Shown: positions 8,722 to 19,717 of the stretch, one piece after another
Layout: each line of letters starts with the position of its first letter
Position numbering within the stretch: position 1 is the stretch's first letter
Assembly: GCF_002116905.1 (NCBI RefSeq)
Contig: NZ_CP015118.1
Location: 1,426,001 to 1,490,000 of the forward strand
Direction: 5' to 3'
Length of the DNA: 64,000 nucleotides
DNA from: Piscinibacter gummiphilus
Lineage (GTDB): Bacteria; Pseudomonadota; Gammaproteobacteria; Burkholderiales; Burkholderiaceae_C
Program-made: the position numbers and the translations under genes
Notes under the pieces: model-generated
Seen by the model: the letters and a program-made list of their open reading frames with translations, nothing else
What the model was told of the DNA's origin: nothing
Databases searched by the model: none

Positions 8722-9408
8722 TCAGCGGAAGGGGACGTTGAGCATCGCGGTGGCCTGTCTGGCCAGGCCGTCCGCGACGTCGATGGAACGGTTTCTCAGC
8801 CAGAGCGTCTGCAGGCCGAGCGTGGCCGAAAGAAACAGCGTCGCTGCGGACTCCGGCGTCTGCTTCTTGTCGAGCTGGCCCGCGGCCTTGATGGCCTTGA
8901 AGGCCCTCACGAGGATGTCGTTGGCGCGCTGGTAGCGGTCCTTGAAATACTCGTGTGCCGGATGCTCGGGAGACGAGGCCTCGGCGGCCAGCGTCGTTTC
9001 GAGGTCGACCAGCATGGGGTTCCCCACGTTGCGCCGCGTGGATTCGATCCACGCATGGAGGACCTCGATGCCGACGGGTTTCGTGGTGCGGGCGAGGCTC
9101 AACGCCGCCTCGTCTCGCCACTCGAGCACGGCCATGAGCAAGTCCACCTTGGTCGCGAAATGATGGCGGATGCCCGCGTGCGTCATGCCGACGCGAACGG
9201 CGATGTCCCGCAGCGAGCCTTCGCGGAAGCCCGACTCCGAGAACGTGGCGGCAGCGCCGGCGATGATTTCAAGGCGCCGTTGCGCCGTCTTCGCGTACAA
9301 CCCGCGAGGACCTCTGGCGGTGGCAGTCGTGACGTCGGAGTCTGGGGATTTGCTCACGGTGGTTCCCGGTGTGTGCGCGAGGTCCGGAAATTCTAGGTGG
9401 GTCAGCAT
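8722..9408 (-). CDS. TetR family transcriptional regulator
   Basis: One-component repressor type with an N-terminal helix-turn-helix (RRLEIIAGAAATFSESGF, then LRDIAVRVGMTHAGIRHHF, residues ~45-85) and a C-terminal ligand domain. The start is uncertain. A TTG at 9447 overlaps the acyl-CoA dehydrogenase stop, an ATG lies at 9408, and a GTG (SKSPDSD) further in has a better ribosome-binding site (GGGAAC). It follows the acyl-CoA dehydrogenase and precedes the GH78 pair, so it may sense an acyl-CoA or the aglycone and control this operon. No operator was recognised. Confidence 0.8.
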   Translation of the reverse strand: MLTHLEFPDLAHTPGTTVSKSPDSDVTTATARGPRGLYAKTAQRRLEIIAGAAATFSESGFREGSLRDIAVRVGMTHAGIRHHFATKVDLLMAVLEWRDEAALSLARTTKPVGIEVLHAWIESTRRNVGNPMLVDLETTLAAEASSPEHPAHEYFKDRYQRANDILVRAFKAIKAAGQLDKKQTPESAATLFLSATLGLQTLWLRNRSIDVADGLARQATAMLNVPFR

Positions 9409-9443
9409 GGCCTGCCGTTCGTGTGCGGGTCGGGGGTTGTGGA

Positions 9444-11270
9444 TCAATACCAGTCGTTCCGCATCAGGCGGCAGACGGATTCACGTTCGGTCACGACGCC
9501 GAGCCAGGCGCCGATCTTCGGCAACTCGAAGCGGAAGAAGTAGCGTGCGCAGGATCGTTTGCCTCCGATGAACTCGGGGGACAGATCGGCGGCGTTTTCT
9601 TCGACGCAGCAGAGCACATCCAGCCAGATCCATGCGAGGACCACATGCCCGACCGCCTGGAGGTACGGCGTGGCGTTGGCCAGGGTCTCGTCCGGCTCGC
9701 CTGTGCTCCAGCTCGCGCGCGTGGCCCCCCGAAGCTGACCTGCCGCGTGCGCCAGGTCTGCGGAATGGCCGCGCAGGCCGGGGTGATCGAGGGCGCGCAC
9801 CGCTGTCCGCTCCATGTGGTCCAGTAGCACGGTCAGGCAGTCACCGTCATCCATCAGGACCTTGTCTCCGAGGAGTTCCAGTCCGTGGGCGCCGTGGGTT
9901 CCGTGGTGGATCATGTTCAGGCGGTTGTCGCGCCAATGCTGCTCGACCGGAAACTCCCGCGTGTACCCGGCGCTGCCGAACACCTGGATCGCGAGGCTGT
10001 TGGCCTCGAGGCACCATTCGCCGGGCCAGCTTTTCGCAACGGGAACGAGGACTTCGAGCAGCGCCCTGGCCTCACGCGCCGTCGCGGGTGCCCCGGTGCC
10101 CACGTCATCGATGAGACGGGCGCAGCGCAGTTGCAGCGCGAGAGCCCCTTCGGAATAGGCCTTCTGAGCCAGAAGCATTCGCTTCACGTCGGCCAGTTCG
10201 ATGAGGGGGACCTGAGGCGTCCAATCGGGTCTTCCCGGGGCTCGCGCGTGGAGGCCCTGGCACGCGACCCGGGCGTAGGCCAGGCTGGCCTCGAACCCCG
10301 CCATGCCGAGCATCGCCGCGGCAAGGCCCGCGCCGATTCGGGCCTCGCGCAGCATCTGGGAGACGTATGCGAGGCCGTGGCCGGCTTCTCCCACCAGGTA
10401 ACCCACGGCGCCCGGCTTGCCGTGCGGAAGGTGTCGTCCGTCACCGAGGTGAAGTCGGGCCGTCGTCGTGCCGCGCCAGCCGCACTTGTGGGCAAGGCCG
10501 TCGAGCACGACGTCGTTCCGCTCTCCCGACGGTTGTCCGTCGGGGCCGATCAACTTCTTCGGGACGACGAACAGGGAGACGTCCTTCGCCCCAGGTCCGG
10601 TTCGCCCGTCCGCGCCGGGGATCTTGGCCAGCACGAGGTGGACGATGTTGTCGTTGAGCTCGTGGTCTCCCGCACAGACCCAGGTCTTGAGTCCGAGCAG
10701 GCGATGACGCGCGCCGAGCGGATCCGCCCCGTGGCCATCTCCGTCCGGCCACGCGCGGGTTTCGATGTCGCCCCAACCGGCGTCGGCCTGTGGTTCACCA
10801 AGGCAGAGGGTGCCGGCGAACTTGCCGGTGAGCAGATGAGTCGAGAAGGCCAGCTTTTGCCGAGCGCTGCCATGGGCCGTGATCACACGGGCGACGCCGG
10901 CCGTGGAGGGGCCGGTGCAGAGCCCGACGGAGCCCTTCAGGAAGAAGGCGTTGCCTGCGGTCTCGACGACGAAGGGGAGCTGCATGCCACCGTCTTCGTA
11001 GTCCTGGGACGCCGCGAGGAGCCCGGATGCGGCGTATGCGTCCCAGGCTTCCCGGGTCGCCTCGGGATGGACCATCGAGTCGCCCTCGATGCGTGGCTCT
11101 TCGGCGTCGACCAGGCGGTTGAAGGGCCGGAATTTCTCCCGGGCGATCTGCTCGCACGTGTCCAGTGCCTGGCCGAAGCTCCCCAGGGAATGCTCGGAGA
11201 ACCGGCTCCGGTCCACCAGCTCGGGGATCCCGAGCCAGTACAGCAGGAGGAAGTCGACCGTCTCACGCAT
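9444..11270 (-). CDS. Acyl-CoA dehydrogenase-like protein with altered catalytic site
   Basis: A 608-residue flavoprotein of the long, DmdC-like branch of acyl-CoA dehydrogenases. It has an N-terminal helical domain, a beta domain (GTLCLGEPQADAGWGDIET; LKTWVCAGDHE) and a C-terminal helical domain with FAD-contact motif QVFGSAGYTREFPVEQHWRDNR, plus the extra C-terminal ~120 residues of this branch. The expected catalytic base is the Glu of the I-x-E-G-T motif; here the segment reads NMIHHGTHG, with His at that place, confirmed from the codons at about 9880-9900. It may therefore be inactive, altered in reaction, or a non-dehydrogenating relative. It sits with fadD and a TetR gene and overlaps the upstream remnant by 8 bases. 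Confidence 0.82.
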   Translation of the reverse strand: MRETVDFLLLYWLGIPELVDRSRFSEHSLGSFGQALDTCEQIAREKFRPFNRLVDAEEPRIEGDSMVHPEATREAWDAYAASGLLAASQDYEDGGMQLPFVVETAGNAFFLKGSVGLCTGPSTAGVARVITAHGSARQKLAFSTHLLTGKFAGTLCLGEPQADAGWGDIETRAWPDGDGHGADPLGARHRLLGLKTWVCAGDHELNDNIVHLVLAKIPGADGRTGPGAKDVSLFVVPKKLIGPDGQPSGERNDVVLDGLAHKCGWRGTTTARLHLGDGRHLPHGKPGAVGYLVGEAGHGLAYVSQMLREARIGAGLAAAMLGMAGFEASLAYARVACQGLHARAPGRPDWTPQVPLIELADVKRMLLAQKAYSEGALALQLRCARLIDDVGTGAPATAREARALLEVLVPVAKSWPGEWCLEANSLAIQVFGSAGYTREFPVEQHWRDNRLNMIHHGTHGAHGLELLGDKVLMDDGDCLTVLLDHMERTAVRALDHPGLRGHSADLAHAAGQLRGATRASWSTGEPDETLANATPYLQAVGHVVLAWIWLDVLCCVEENAADLSPEFIGGKRSCARYFFRFELPKIGAWLGVVTERESVCRLMRNDWY

Positions 11271-11580
11271 CGGACGACGTTCCCCTGCCGCCGGCGCAGG
11301 ACTCGATCACCACGTCAGCGGACGCGATGTCCGCGTCGTTCGTGGTCGTGCTGAGAAACGCCATCCGGACGGCGTACTTGTACTCTGCCAGCGTGCGCTG
11401 CCTCACTTGCGATTCGTAGGTCCGGCGAATCAGGGCCACGCCGCCTTCGAGCGCCCCTCGCCCATGAGCCACCAGCGTGACCGGAATGCCGGCGTCGAGG
11501 AAGCTCATGGCGATTCGCGCGCCGGCTTCATCGGCACCGACAATGGCGACGCTGCGCAGGTGGGTTGGAGGCCAGTTCAT
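11263..11580 (-). pseudogene. 3-hydroxyacyl-CoA dehydrogenase N-terminal remnant
   Basis: A 105-residue frame matches only the NAD-binding start of 3-hydroxyacyl-CoA dehydrogenase/FadB-type proteins: VAIVGADEAGARIAMSFL, DAGIPVTLV, a helix like IRRTYESQVRQ, and DIASADVVIESC. The Rossmann glycine motif is damaged (GADEAG where GAGTMG is usual), and everything after ~95 residues, including the catalytic helical domain, is missing. It sits 18 bases after fadD and overlaps the start of the acyl-CoA dehydrogenase, the place where the intact enzyme would belong in a beta-oxidation operon. I consider it a broken gene; a small NAD-binding protein is the less likely alternative. Confidence 0.6.
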
Positions 11581-11598
11581 GCGATCCGCCCATGCCGA

Positions 11599-13278
11599 TC
11601 ACTGCGCGTCGCTGGTGCGGCGCTTCAGCATCTCGTCCTTGAGCTCGCGGCGCAGGACCTTGCCCACTGGGCTCTTGGGCAGCTCGGCGCGAAGCTCGAT
11701 CGTCCGGGGGCGCTTGTAGCCCGTCAGCTGGGCTTCGCAGAACGCACGGACGTCGTCCACGTGCAGGGAAGCGTCGCGCGGCACCACGAAGAGCTGCACG
11801 GACTCGCCGGTCTGCGAATCCGGGACGCCGATCACCGCGCACTCCGCGACGCCGGGCATCGAAGACACCACCGCCTCCACCTCGTTCGGGTAGACGTTGA
11901 ATCCGCTGACGAGGACCATGTCCTTCTTCCGATCGACGATGCGGACGTAGCCACGTTCATCCATCGTGCCCACGTCGCCGGTCTTGAAGAAGCCATCGGG
12001 GGTCATGGCGGCGGCGGACTCGTCGGGTCGGCCCCAGTAGCCGGACATCAGCTGCGGTCCCCGGACGACGATCTCGCCGGCTTCTCCGGCCTTCAGACGC
12101 TGACCGTCATCACCCACGATGCGGATCTCCGCGCCGGGGAACGGGAGGCCCACGGTGCCGGTGAAGGTGTCGGAGTCGGCTCGGTTGCACGTGATCGCCG
12201 CCGTCGTCTCGGACAGCCCGTAGCCTTCCACGATGGGGCAGCCCGTGAGGGTCAGCCACCGCTCCGCCACGCTCGGCATCACCGCGGTGCCTCCACCGAC
12301 GCTGACGCACAGCTCGCTGAAATCCAGGCTGGCGAAGTCCGGGTGCGCGGCCAGGCCGTTGAACAGCGTGTTGACCGCCGGGAAGACGTGCAGCTTGTGC
12401 GGCCGCAGAAGCGCCAGGGTCTGGGCCATGTCCCGTGCGTTCGGAATCAGCAGCACCTGCGCACCGGTGCGCATGCCGAGAAGGGCGCAGGTGGTGAACG
12501 CGAAGACGTGGTACAGCGGCAAGGCACAGACAATGTTCAGCTGTCCGGTGATGGTGCGGCGCTGCCAGCCAGTCTGGAGCCAGGACTCCGCGCCGAGGAC
12601 GTTGGCCAGCAGGGCGCGATGTGACAGGCTGGCGCCCTTGCTGACGCCCGTCGTGCCACCCGTGTACTGGAGGACGGCGATGTCTTCAGGTGCGAGGGTG
12701 GGACGCTGGAACGCCTGCGCCGATCCTTGCGCCAGCGCCAGGTCGAATGCGATGGCGCCCGGCCCGTCCGCGATGGCCGAGGATTCGGGACCCGGCGACA
12801 GCCGGTCCGCTGGATTGGCCAGCACGACGGTCTCGATGCCCAGTCCCTTCAGCATCGTCTGCAGTGCGTCACCCATCCCCTGGAAGATCGGCGCGAAGAT
12901 GACAAGGGCACGGGCACCGCTGTCACGCAGCTGGTGTTCGAGTTCTCGCGGGGTGTACAACGGGTTGACGTTGACGGCGATCAGCCCGGCCCTCAGTGTG
13001 CCGGCGGCGGCCACCGGGTAGTGAAGCAGGTTCGGCAACATGATCGCCACGCGGTCGTTCCGAACCAGGCCGCGGGCCTGAAGGTAGGACGCGAATGCCA
13101 GCGAGCAGCGGTCCAGTGCCGAGTAGCTCAGGGACTGGGGGCCCAGGCGGTACGCGACGGCGTCGCCATACAGCGCGAAGCTCTCTTCCATCAGCGAGAC
13201 GACGCTGGGATATTCACTGGTGTCGACGTCGTGAGGCACCCCGGCGGGGTACTCGGCAAGCCACGGGCGGTCGTTCAT
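11599..13278 (-). CDS. FadD-like acyl-CoA ligase
   Basis: AMP-forming acyl-CoA synthetase of 559 residues: ATP + carboxylic acid + CoA give acyl-CoA, AMP and PPi. The phosphate-binding loop YTGGTTGVSKGA is at residues 205-216; GYGLSETTAAITC, TGDVGTMDERGYVRIVDRKKD and the C-terminal lysine loop PKSPVGKVLRREL are all intact. It has the layout of FadD (long-chain fatty acid CoA ligase), but acid specificity cannot be read, and aromatic acids such as hydroxycinnamates released by esterases are possible. A good ribosome-binding site (GGAG) precedes the ATG. It is the first gene of the minus-strand run; its promoter lies in the 334-base gap shared with the divergent LysR gene. Confidence 0.88.
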   Translation of the reverse strand: MNDRPWLAEYPAGVPHDVDTSEYPSVVSLMEESFALYGDAVAYRLGPQSLSYSALDRCSLAFASYLQARGLVRNDRVAIMLPNLLHYPVAAAGTLRAGLIAVNVNPLYTPRELEHQLRDSGARALVIFAPIFQGMGDALQTMLKGLGIETVVLANPADRLSPGPESSAIADGPGAIAFDLALAQGSAQAFQRPTLAPEDIAVLQYTGGTTGVSKGASLSHRALLANVLGAESWLQTGWQRRTITGQLNIVCALPLYHVFAFTTCALLGMRTGAQVLLIPNARDMAQTLALLRPHKLHVFPAVNTLFNGLAAHPDFASLDFSELCVSVGGGTAVMPSVAERWLTLTGCPIVEGYGLSETTAAITCNRADSDTFTGTVGLPFPGAEIRIVGDDGQRLKAGEAGEIVVRGPQLMSGYWGRPDESAAAMTPDGFFKTGDVGTMDERGYVRIVDRKKDMVLVSGFNVYPNEVEAVVSSMPGVAECAVIGVPDSQTGESVQLFVVPRDASLHVDDVRAFCEAQLTGYKRPRTIELRAELPKSPVGKVLRRELKDEMLKRRTSDAQ

Positions 13279-13612
13279 TCGAATCTCCAGGGTTCCATTC
13301 AGACGTTCTCATGGTGGCGAAGGTGCCGATCAGGGTGTGATCGGACATCCACCGCCACCCGGCGCCCTTCTGCCGTCGACGCAACGCGCGGCATGGCTCG
13401 AAATCCCAAGTGGAAACCCTAGGTTTGCACCAATCACCGGCGCAGGCGCGTTGCGTCGCGCGCATGCGTATTAGCTTGGCTACTGCCCTCGACGACGCGC
13501 ACATGCCGTGGACTTCGACGCGGATTTCACGGTGGCGGCGTTGAAAAAAATTCCGCCTTGACTCAAAATTCGTCCAGTTGGAAAGTTTTCGGATGTAGCT
13601 CGAGGAGACACG
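13279..13612. promoter_or_regulatory. Divergent promoter region fadD / LysR with LysR-box palindrome
   Basis: A 334-base gap without a gene between divergent fadD and the LysR gene. At 13470-13484 it carries ATTAGCTTGGCTACT, one mismatch from the recurring window motif ATTAGCNNNGCTAAT. The centre is ~136 bases before the LysR start and ~200 before fadD. The T-N11-A spacing and the place beside a LysR gene fit a self-binding LysR operator. The rest is unremarkable, with no clear sigma-70 boxes. Confidence 0.6.
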
Positions 13613-14626
13613 ATGCGAAACTTCACTTTGCGCTCGCTGCGCATCTTTGAGGCCGTCGCTTCGGCATGCAGCTTCTCCCGGGGATCGGAACTCGTGGGCA
13701 TCACCCAGTCGGCTGCGTCGCAGCAGATCCGGACACTCGAGGAAGAGCTGGGGACGCGCCTGTTCGACACGGTGGGGCGTCCGATTCAACTGACCCCTGC
13801 GGGACGCGCGCTGCTGGGCCACGCGCGATTGATCCTCGCGCAGATCAACGTCGCGTCCGACGCCCTGGCATCGTTGGAGGGGGAGTTCCGCGGCCAGCTG
13901 CACATCGGTGTCGTGTCACCGGCGTACTACTTCGTGCCCCGGCTCATCAAGGCGTTTCGAGCCCGCTACGCGGAGGTGCGGGTCAAGCTCAGCCTGGGCA
14001 AGCGCGACGCGCTGCTGCAGAAGCTGGCGGGGCATGAGATCGATCTGATGATCGGTGGATTCCCATCGGCCGAGACCGAAGTCGAGGCAGAGACGTTCGC
14101 CCGGAACCCGCACTGCCTGATCGCACCGGTGACGCATCGACTGGCCAGGCGCGATGATCTCTTCTGGCAGGACCTTCGTGACGAAACCATGATCTTCCGC
14201 GAGGCGGGCTCCACGACACGCAACTTCTACGAACACCTGCTGCAGACCCAGGGCATCGACGTCAAGGCGAGGCTGGAGTTCGAGGGCAACGAGACGGTCA
14301 AGCAGGCGGTGATGGCCGGCCTCGGCATCAGCTTCCTGTCCGCGCATGCGTTCCAGCTGGAACTCGAGGCCGGCAAGCTGGCCGTGCTGAAGGTCGGTGG
14401 CACGCCGAAGTGGTTGGACTGGTGCGTGCTCAGTCGTCGGAACGAAGCCGCGCCGGCAATCCGGCAGGCCTTCAAGGACTTTCTCATGTCGGAGGGCCTG
14501 GCCTATGCGGCTTGCCAGTTCCAGTCGCCGGAAACGACGCCTCGGCGCCTGGAGCCCGTTGCTCAGTCCGCTCAAGGAACCAAGCGGGTCGAGGCGCCGC
14601 TCACGCGCAGCCCCGTGGCCGCATGA
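13613..14626 (+). CDS. LysR family regulator (paralogue 1)
   Basis: A 337-residue LysR-type regulator. The N-terminal winged helix begins LTLRSLRIFEA-like and includes GITQSAASQQIRTLEEELGTRLFDT (residues ~28-52). The effector domain begins near FRGQLHIGVVSPAYYFVPRLIKAF, which is CbbR-like. It is preceded by GAGGAGA. A paralogue at 19718 shares almost the same start (MR-x-x-TLRSLRIF), the KWLDWCVL segment and the GNE-x-VKQAVMAGLGISFLSAH segment. It is divergent from fadD and convergent with the rhamnose operon. A LysR-type palindrome lies in its own upstream gap. Likely role: activator of the rhamnose/phenolic glycoside regulon (inference). Confidence 0.88.
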   Translation: MRNFTLRSLRIFEAVASACSFSRGSELVGITQSAASQQIRTLEEELGTRLFDTVGRPIQLTPAGRALLGHARLILAQINVASDALASLEGEFRGQLHIGVVSPAYYFVPRLIKAFRARYAEVRVKLSLGKRDALLQKLAGHEIDLMIGGFPSAETEVEAETFARNPHCLIAPVTHRLARRDDLFWQDLRDETMIFREAGSTTRNFYEHLLQTQGIDVKARLEFEGNETVKQAVMAGLGISFLSAHAFQLELEAGKLAVLKVGGTPKWLDWCVLSRRNEAAPAIRQAFKDFLMSEGLAYAACQFQSPETTPRRLEPVAQSAQGTKRVEAPLTRSPVAA

Positions 14627-14670
14627 CGCCGCATGGCGCGGTCGTCCGGTCTCTGCGCTGGCAGATCCCG

Positions 14671-14689
14671 GGCCGACCGACAGTCGGCC
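14671..14689. terminator. Stem-loop between convergent genes
   Basis: GGCCGAC (14671-14677) pairs with GTCGGCC (14683-14689) around a 5-base loop. It lies exactly between the ends of the LysR gene (+) and the kinase gene (-), the kinase stop abutting it. No long T run follows, so it is a likely but not certain two-way terminator. Confidence 0.5.
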
Positions 14690-16054
14690 TCACAGGATCG
14701 GAGCGACCCGTCCCCTCAGCAGGTGCGCGTCGTCCGGGACCGCGACGGGGCGGACGAGTGGTGGCGTCAGGCGCGCATCGGTCCAGTGAGCGAGGACGTA
14801 CCCTCCGCGCGCCGTGCCCTCGACGAGGTCGTTGCTCGCGTGGACGTCACCTTGCATCGCCGCCAGCAGTTCCAGGTAGACCTCGTTGCTGGCCAGAGGG
14901 CCATCGACGGTCAGCGGCCCCACGGCGCCCAGTGCCTGCACGCAGTTCATCGTTTCGTGAGCGGCGTACATCGCGGCCAGGGTCGCACGCTCCCTCGCAT
15001 CGAAGCGGTCCACGAGGCCTTCGGCAGAGATGGATTGGCCATCGGCCATCCGCACGCGCTGGCCGCCCCGCTCGATCGACACGCCATCGGCGATGAGCTG
15101 ACGCAGTACATGGCGATCGGCCAGGCGCGGGTCCGCACCGGCGCACAGTCTCTCGATGTCGCGACCTCCCATGAAGCGGCCGGTGGGGACCGCCTCGCCT
15201 CGCACCGAGACGTTGGCCAGGAAGTCCCCTTTTCCGTCGAGGGCGGACAGAGAGGCGCTCGAGGCCATTACCACCACCCAGGTGCCGCTGGACACCAAGG
15301 TCATGCGGGGCCAGCTGCGAAGGTAACGCGCCAGGCAGGCATTGCTGTCGTGTGCGCCGCAGAGGATGCGAACGCCCGATGGCAATCCCAGGGAACTGGC
15401 GAGTTCGGGCCGGACGAATCCGAGGGTGTCCCATGCGTGGCGCATGGGCGCGAATCGACGGTCCCACCCTTCGCGTCGGGCCAGCGCGGACCAGCCGCCT
15501 TCACGCGGCTTCCACAGCAGGGTGTGGCACCCCAGTGCCGACACCTCGCTGCTCGCCACGCCGCTGAGCCACCAGGCCCAGTACTGCGCGTAGGGCATCC
15601 AGTGCGAAACCTTCGACATCCGTCCCGGCAGATGCCGCTGCATCCAGTCGAGTTGCGTGGCGGCGTTCAGTCCGAGCGGGAGGATCGGGCAAAGGGTGGA
15701 TGCGAACGGATCGACGCGCTCGGCCCAGTCGGCCGGCCGGTCGTTGAAGCCCTCGAACTCGTAGTCCGCCACCGGCACGGCGAGTCCCGACGGGCCGATG
15801 CCGGCCAGTGCCGCGCCGTGCGTGATGGGCACGATGCGGCGGACGGACTTTCGCAGGCTCCCGACGCCGGCCAGCGTGTCGGACAGCCACGTCTGCACGC
15901 TGCCGGTATCGAGGGCCAGGTACCCGGAGGTTGTTTCGATCGACTGGCTGTCGTACCCCCAGCTCTGCAGGAGCCGGCCTTCGTCGTCGATGACCAGGAG
16001 CTTCGTGCGTGTCTTGCCGACATCCAGAACCAGGGTGAGCGCCGCTTCAGACAA
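14690..16054 (-). CDS. rhaK: Rhamnulokinase-like FGGY sugar kinase
   Basis: A sugar kinase of the FGGY/ASKHA fold, expected to phosphorylate L-rhamnulose at C1 with ATP. From the TTG at 16054 it has 454 residues, near the usual rhamnulokinase size. It starts SEAALTLVLDVGKTRTKLLVID, the first phosphate-binding motif, and later has GAHDSNACLARYL and SSGTWVVVM (second phosphate/adenosine region). The TTG start is favoured because it has GGAGGCGGGA before it and overlaps the isomerase stop by 8 bases. The frame stays open another 87 codons upstream inside the isomerase gene, which is not plausible protein. It sits between the isomerase and the end of the operon, so L-rhamnulose is the expected substrate; this family member is divergent from E. 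coli RhaB. Confidence 0.82.
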   Translation of the reverse strand: MSEAALTLVLDVGKTRTKLLVIDDEGRLLQSWGYDSQSIETTSGYLALDTGSVQTWLSDTLAGVGSLRKSVRRIVPITHGAALAGIGPSGLAVPVADYEFEGFNDRPADWAERVDPFASTLCPILPLGLNAATQLDWMQRHLPGRMSKVSHWMPYAQYWAWWLSGVASSEVSALGCHTLLWKPREGGWSALARREGWDRRFAPMRHAWDTLGFVRPELASSLGLPSGVRILCGAHDSNACLARYLRSWPRMTLVSSGTWVVVMASSASLSALDGKGDFLANVSVRGEAVPTGRFMGGRDIERLCAGADPRLADRHVLRQLIADGVSIERGGQRVRMADGQSISAEGLVDRFDARERATLAAMYAAHETMNCVQALGAVGPLTVDGPLASNEVYLELLAAMQGDVHASNDLVEGTARGGYVLAHWTDARLTPPLVRPVAVPDDAHLLRGRVAPIL

Positions 16055-17336
16055 TCCCGCCTCCACCGCCCTGGCTGGCAGGGCGCTCTGCGGCGACCTT
16101 GGCCCGATAGCCACTGGCCCGGTAGCAGCCCAGCAGGTCGATGGCGCCACCTTCCTCGAGGCGTGCCTGCTGCAGCAGGGGCGTGACATCCGTCTCGAAG
16201 CCCTTCTTGAGCAGTTGCGCAGCCACCAGCACGTCGTTGCCGTCCTGTGCCGCGTCGAGGGCCACCCGGTCGACCAGCAACGCCTGGGCGTAGCTGCGCT
16301 GGACCTGTGCGGCACTGCTCATGAGACTTTCGATGGGATCGGTGACGTTGTGGCTCTGGTCCAGCATGTAGGCCGGATTGAATCCGGTGACCCCTTCATG
16401 CGCTGCGGCCACCAGTTCGTTGAAGACGAGGAAGAGGCGGTACGGGGCCACGCTGCCGGCGTCGAGGTCGTCGTCTCCGTACTTGCTGTCATTGAAGTGG
16501 AAGCCCGCGAGTTTTCCGGCGGCGATGAGCCGGGCGACGATCAGCTCGATGTTGACGTTCGGGGCGTGATGTCCCAGGTCCACCAGGCATTGCGCCTTGG
16601 GGCCGAGGGCGTTCGCCGCGAGATAGCTGGAGCCCCAGTCCTGGATGACGGTCGAGTAGAACGCGGGCTCGCAGATCTTGTGCTCGAGGAACATGCGCCA
16701 GTCGTCAGGCAGCGCCTTGTAGATCTGGCTCGCGCTGTCGATGTAGCGGTCGAAGGCACGGCGGAAATGCTGCTGCCCGGGGAAGTTGCTGCCGTCGCCG
16801 ATCCACACCGTCAGGGCGTTGGAGCCGAGCTGGCGACCTGCTTCGATCACCGCGATGTTGTGCTCTACCGCTTGCGCGCGGGTGCTCGCATCGGTGTGCG
16901 TGAGGCTGCCGAACTTGTAGCTGTGGGCCTGGTCCTTCTGGTCCGAGAACGTGTTCGAGTTCATCGCGTCGAAGTACATGCCCTGTGCTTCGGCCTTGCC
17001 GCGCAGCTCGCTGTAGTCCGTGCAGTGGTCCCACGGAAGGTGCAGGGAGATGCCCGGGGTGGCGCGGGTCAGCTGGTGGACGACGCCGCAGTCCTGGAGT
17101 TTGTCGAACACGTGGCGGGGTTCGCCGCGGCCGGGAAAGCGCGCGAACCGGGTGCCGCCGGTGCCGACCCCCCAGGACGGCAGGGCGACCGCGAACTGCT
17201 TGACCTTCGCCTTGATGGCGTCGATGTCGACGCCGCGGCGCGCCAGTTGTCCGCCCAGGTGAGCGTAGTCGCTCTTCTGCTGTTCGAGGAGGGGCGCGTT
17301 GCTGGCCGCGATGGTGTCGACCGAGATGATGCTCAT
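16047..17336 (-). CDS. rhaI: L-rhamnose isomerase (RhaI type)
   Basis: Converts L-rhamnose to L-rhamnulose, the first step of the phosphorylating pathway. The 429-residue protein matches the Pseudomonas/Rhizobium-type isomerase, a xylose-isomerase-like TIM barrel with divalent metals, rather than E. coli RhaA. Metal and substrate residues are expected in HLPWDHCTDY, LEHKICEPAFYSTVIQDWG, LVDLGHHAPNVNIE and GFHFNDSKYGDDDLD, all visible. It lies 19 bases after the aldolase gene and overlaps the kinase, so the three enzymes form one operon transcribed leftwards from the promoter near 19453-19600. Confidence 0.93.
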   Translation of the reverse strand: MSIISVDTIAASNAPLLEQQKSDYAHLGGQLARRGVDIDAIKAKVKQFAVALPSWGVGTGGTRFARFPGRGEPRHVFDKLQDCGVVHQLTRATPGISLHLPWDHCTDYSELRGKAEAQGMYFDAMNSNTFSDQKDQAHSYKFGSLTHTDASTRAQAVEHNIAVIEAGRQLGSNALTVWIGDGSNFPGQQHFRRAFDRYIDSASQIYKALPDDWRMFLEHKICEPAFYSTVIQDWGSSYLAANALGPKAQCLVDLGHHAPNVNIELIVARLIAAGKLAGFHFNDSKYGDDDLDAGSVAPYRLFLVFNELVAAAHEGVTGFNPAYMLDQSHNVTDPIESLMSSAAQVQRSYAQALLVDRVALDAAQDGNDVLVAAQLLKKGFETDVTPLLQQARLEEGGAIDLLGCYRASGYRAKVAAERPASQGGGGGIV

Positions 17337-17355
17337 GGTGTGGATCCTGACCTGC

Positions 17356-19452
<2,097 letters not shown>

Positions 19453-19556
19453 GATGTTTCGGTTCTCGGCACATCGAGGCACGACTGGCCCCGTCTTGAG
19501 ACGAAACTGTAGGGGCGCACCTCCGGCATCACAACGCCGTCGCGCTGGGGGACATG

Positions 19557-19571
19557 ATTAGCAAACCTAAT
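19557..19571. promoter_or_regulatory. LysR-box palindrome upstream of rhaD
   Basis: ATTAGCAAACCTAAT is a near-perfect inverted repeat with the T-N11-A spacing used by LysR proteins and one mismatch to the window motif ATTAGCNNNGCTAAT. Its centre is ~112 bases before the rhaD start in the gap 19453-19717. This is the position expected for an activator or inducer-responsive site of the rhamnose operon. Confidence 0.65.
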
Positions 19572-19717
19572 GCGGGTCGACCGGGGTGGAGGAACTGTGC
19601 CTTCCCTCGCGCCTGAGGCTGCAGTGCGTCAGGGTGGACTGGCCGCCCAGGGGGGCTGAACCGCTCGCAAACCCCGAAGTTCTTGTTGGATCGCCCGGGG
19701 AATCGGCAGCCTCGGCT

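Noticed and set aside
14633..16186. 517-codon plus-strand frame opposite the sugar kinase
   Set aside because: The minus strand holds the FGGY kinase with all motifs; this frame shows none.
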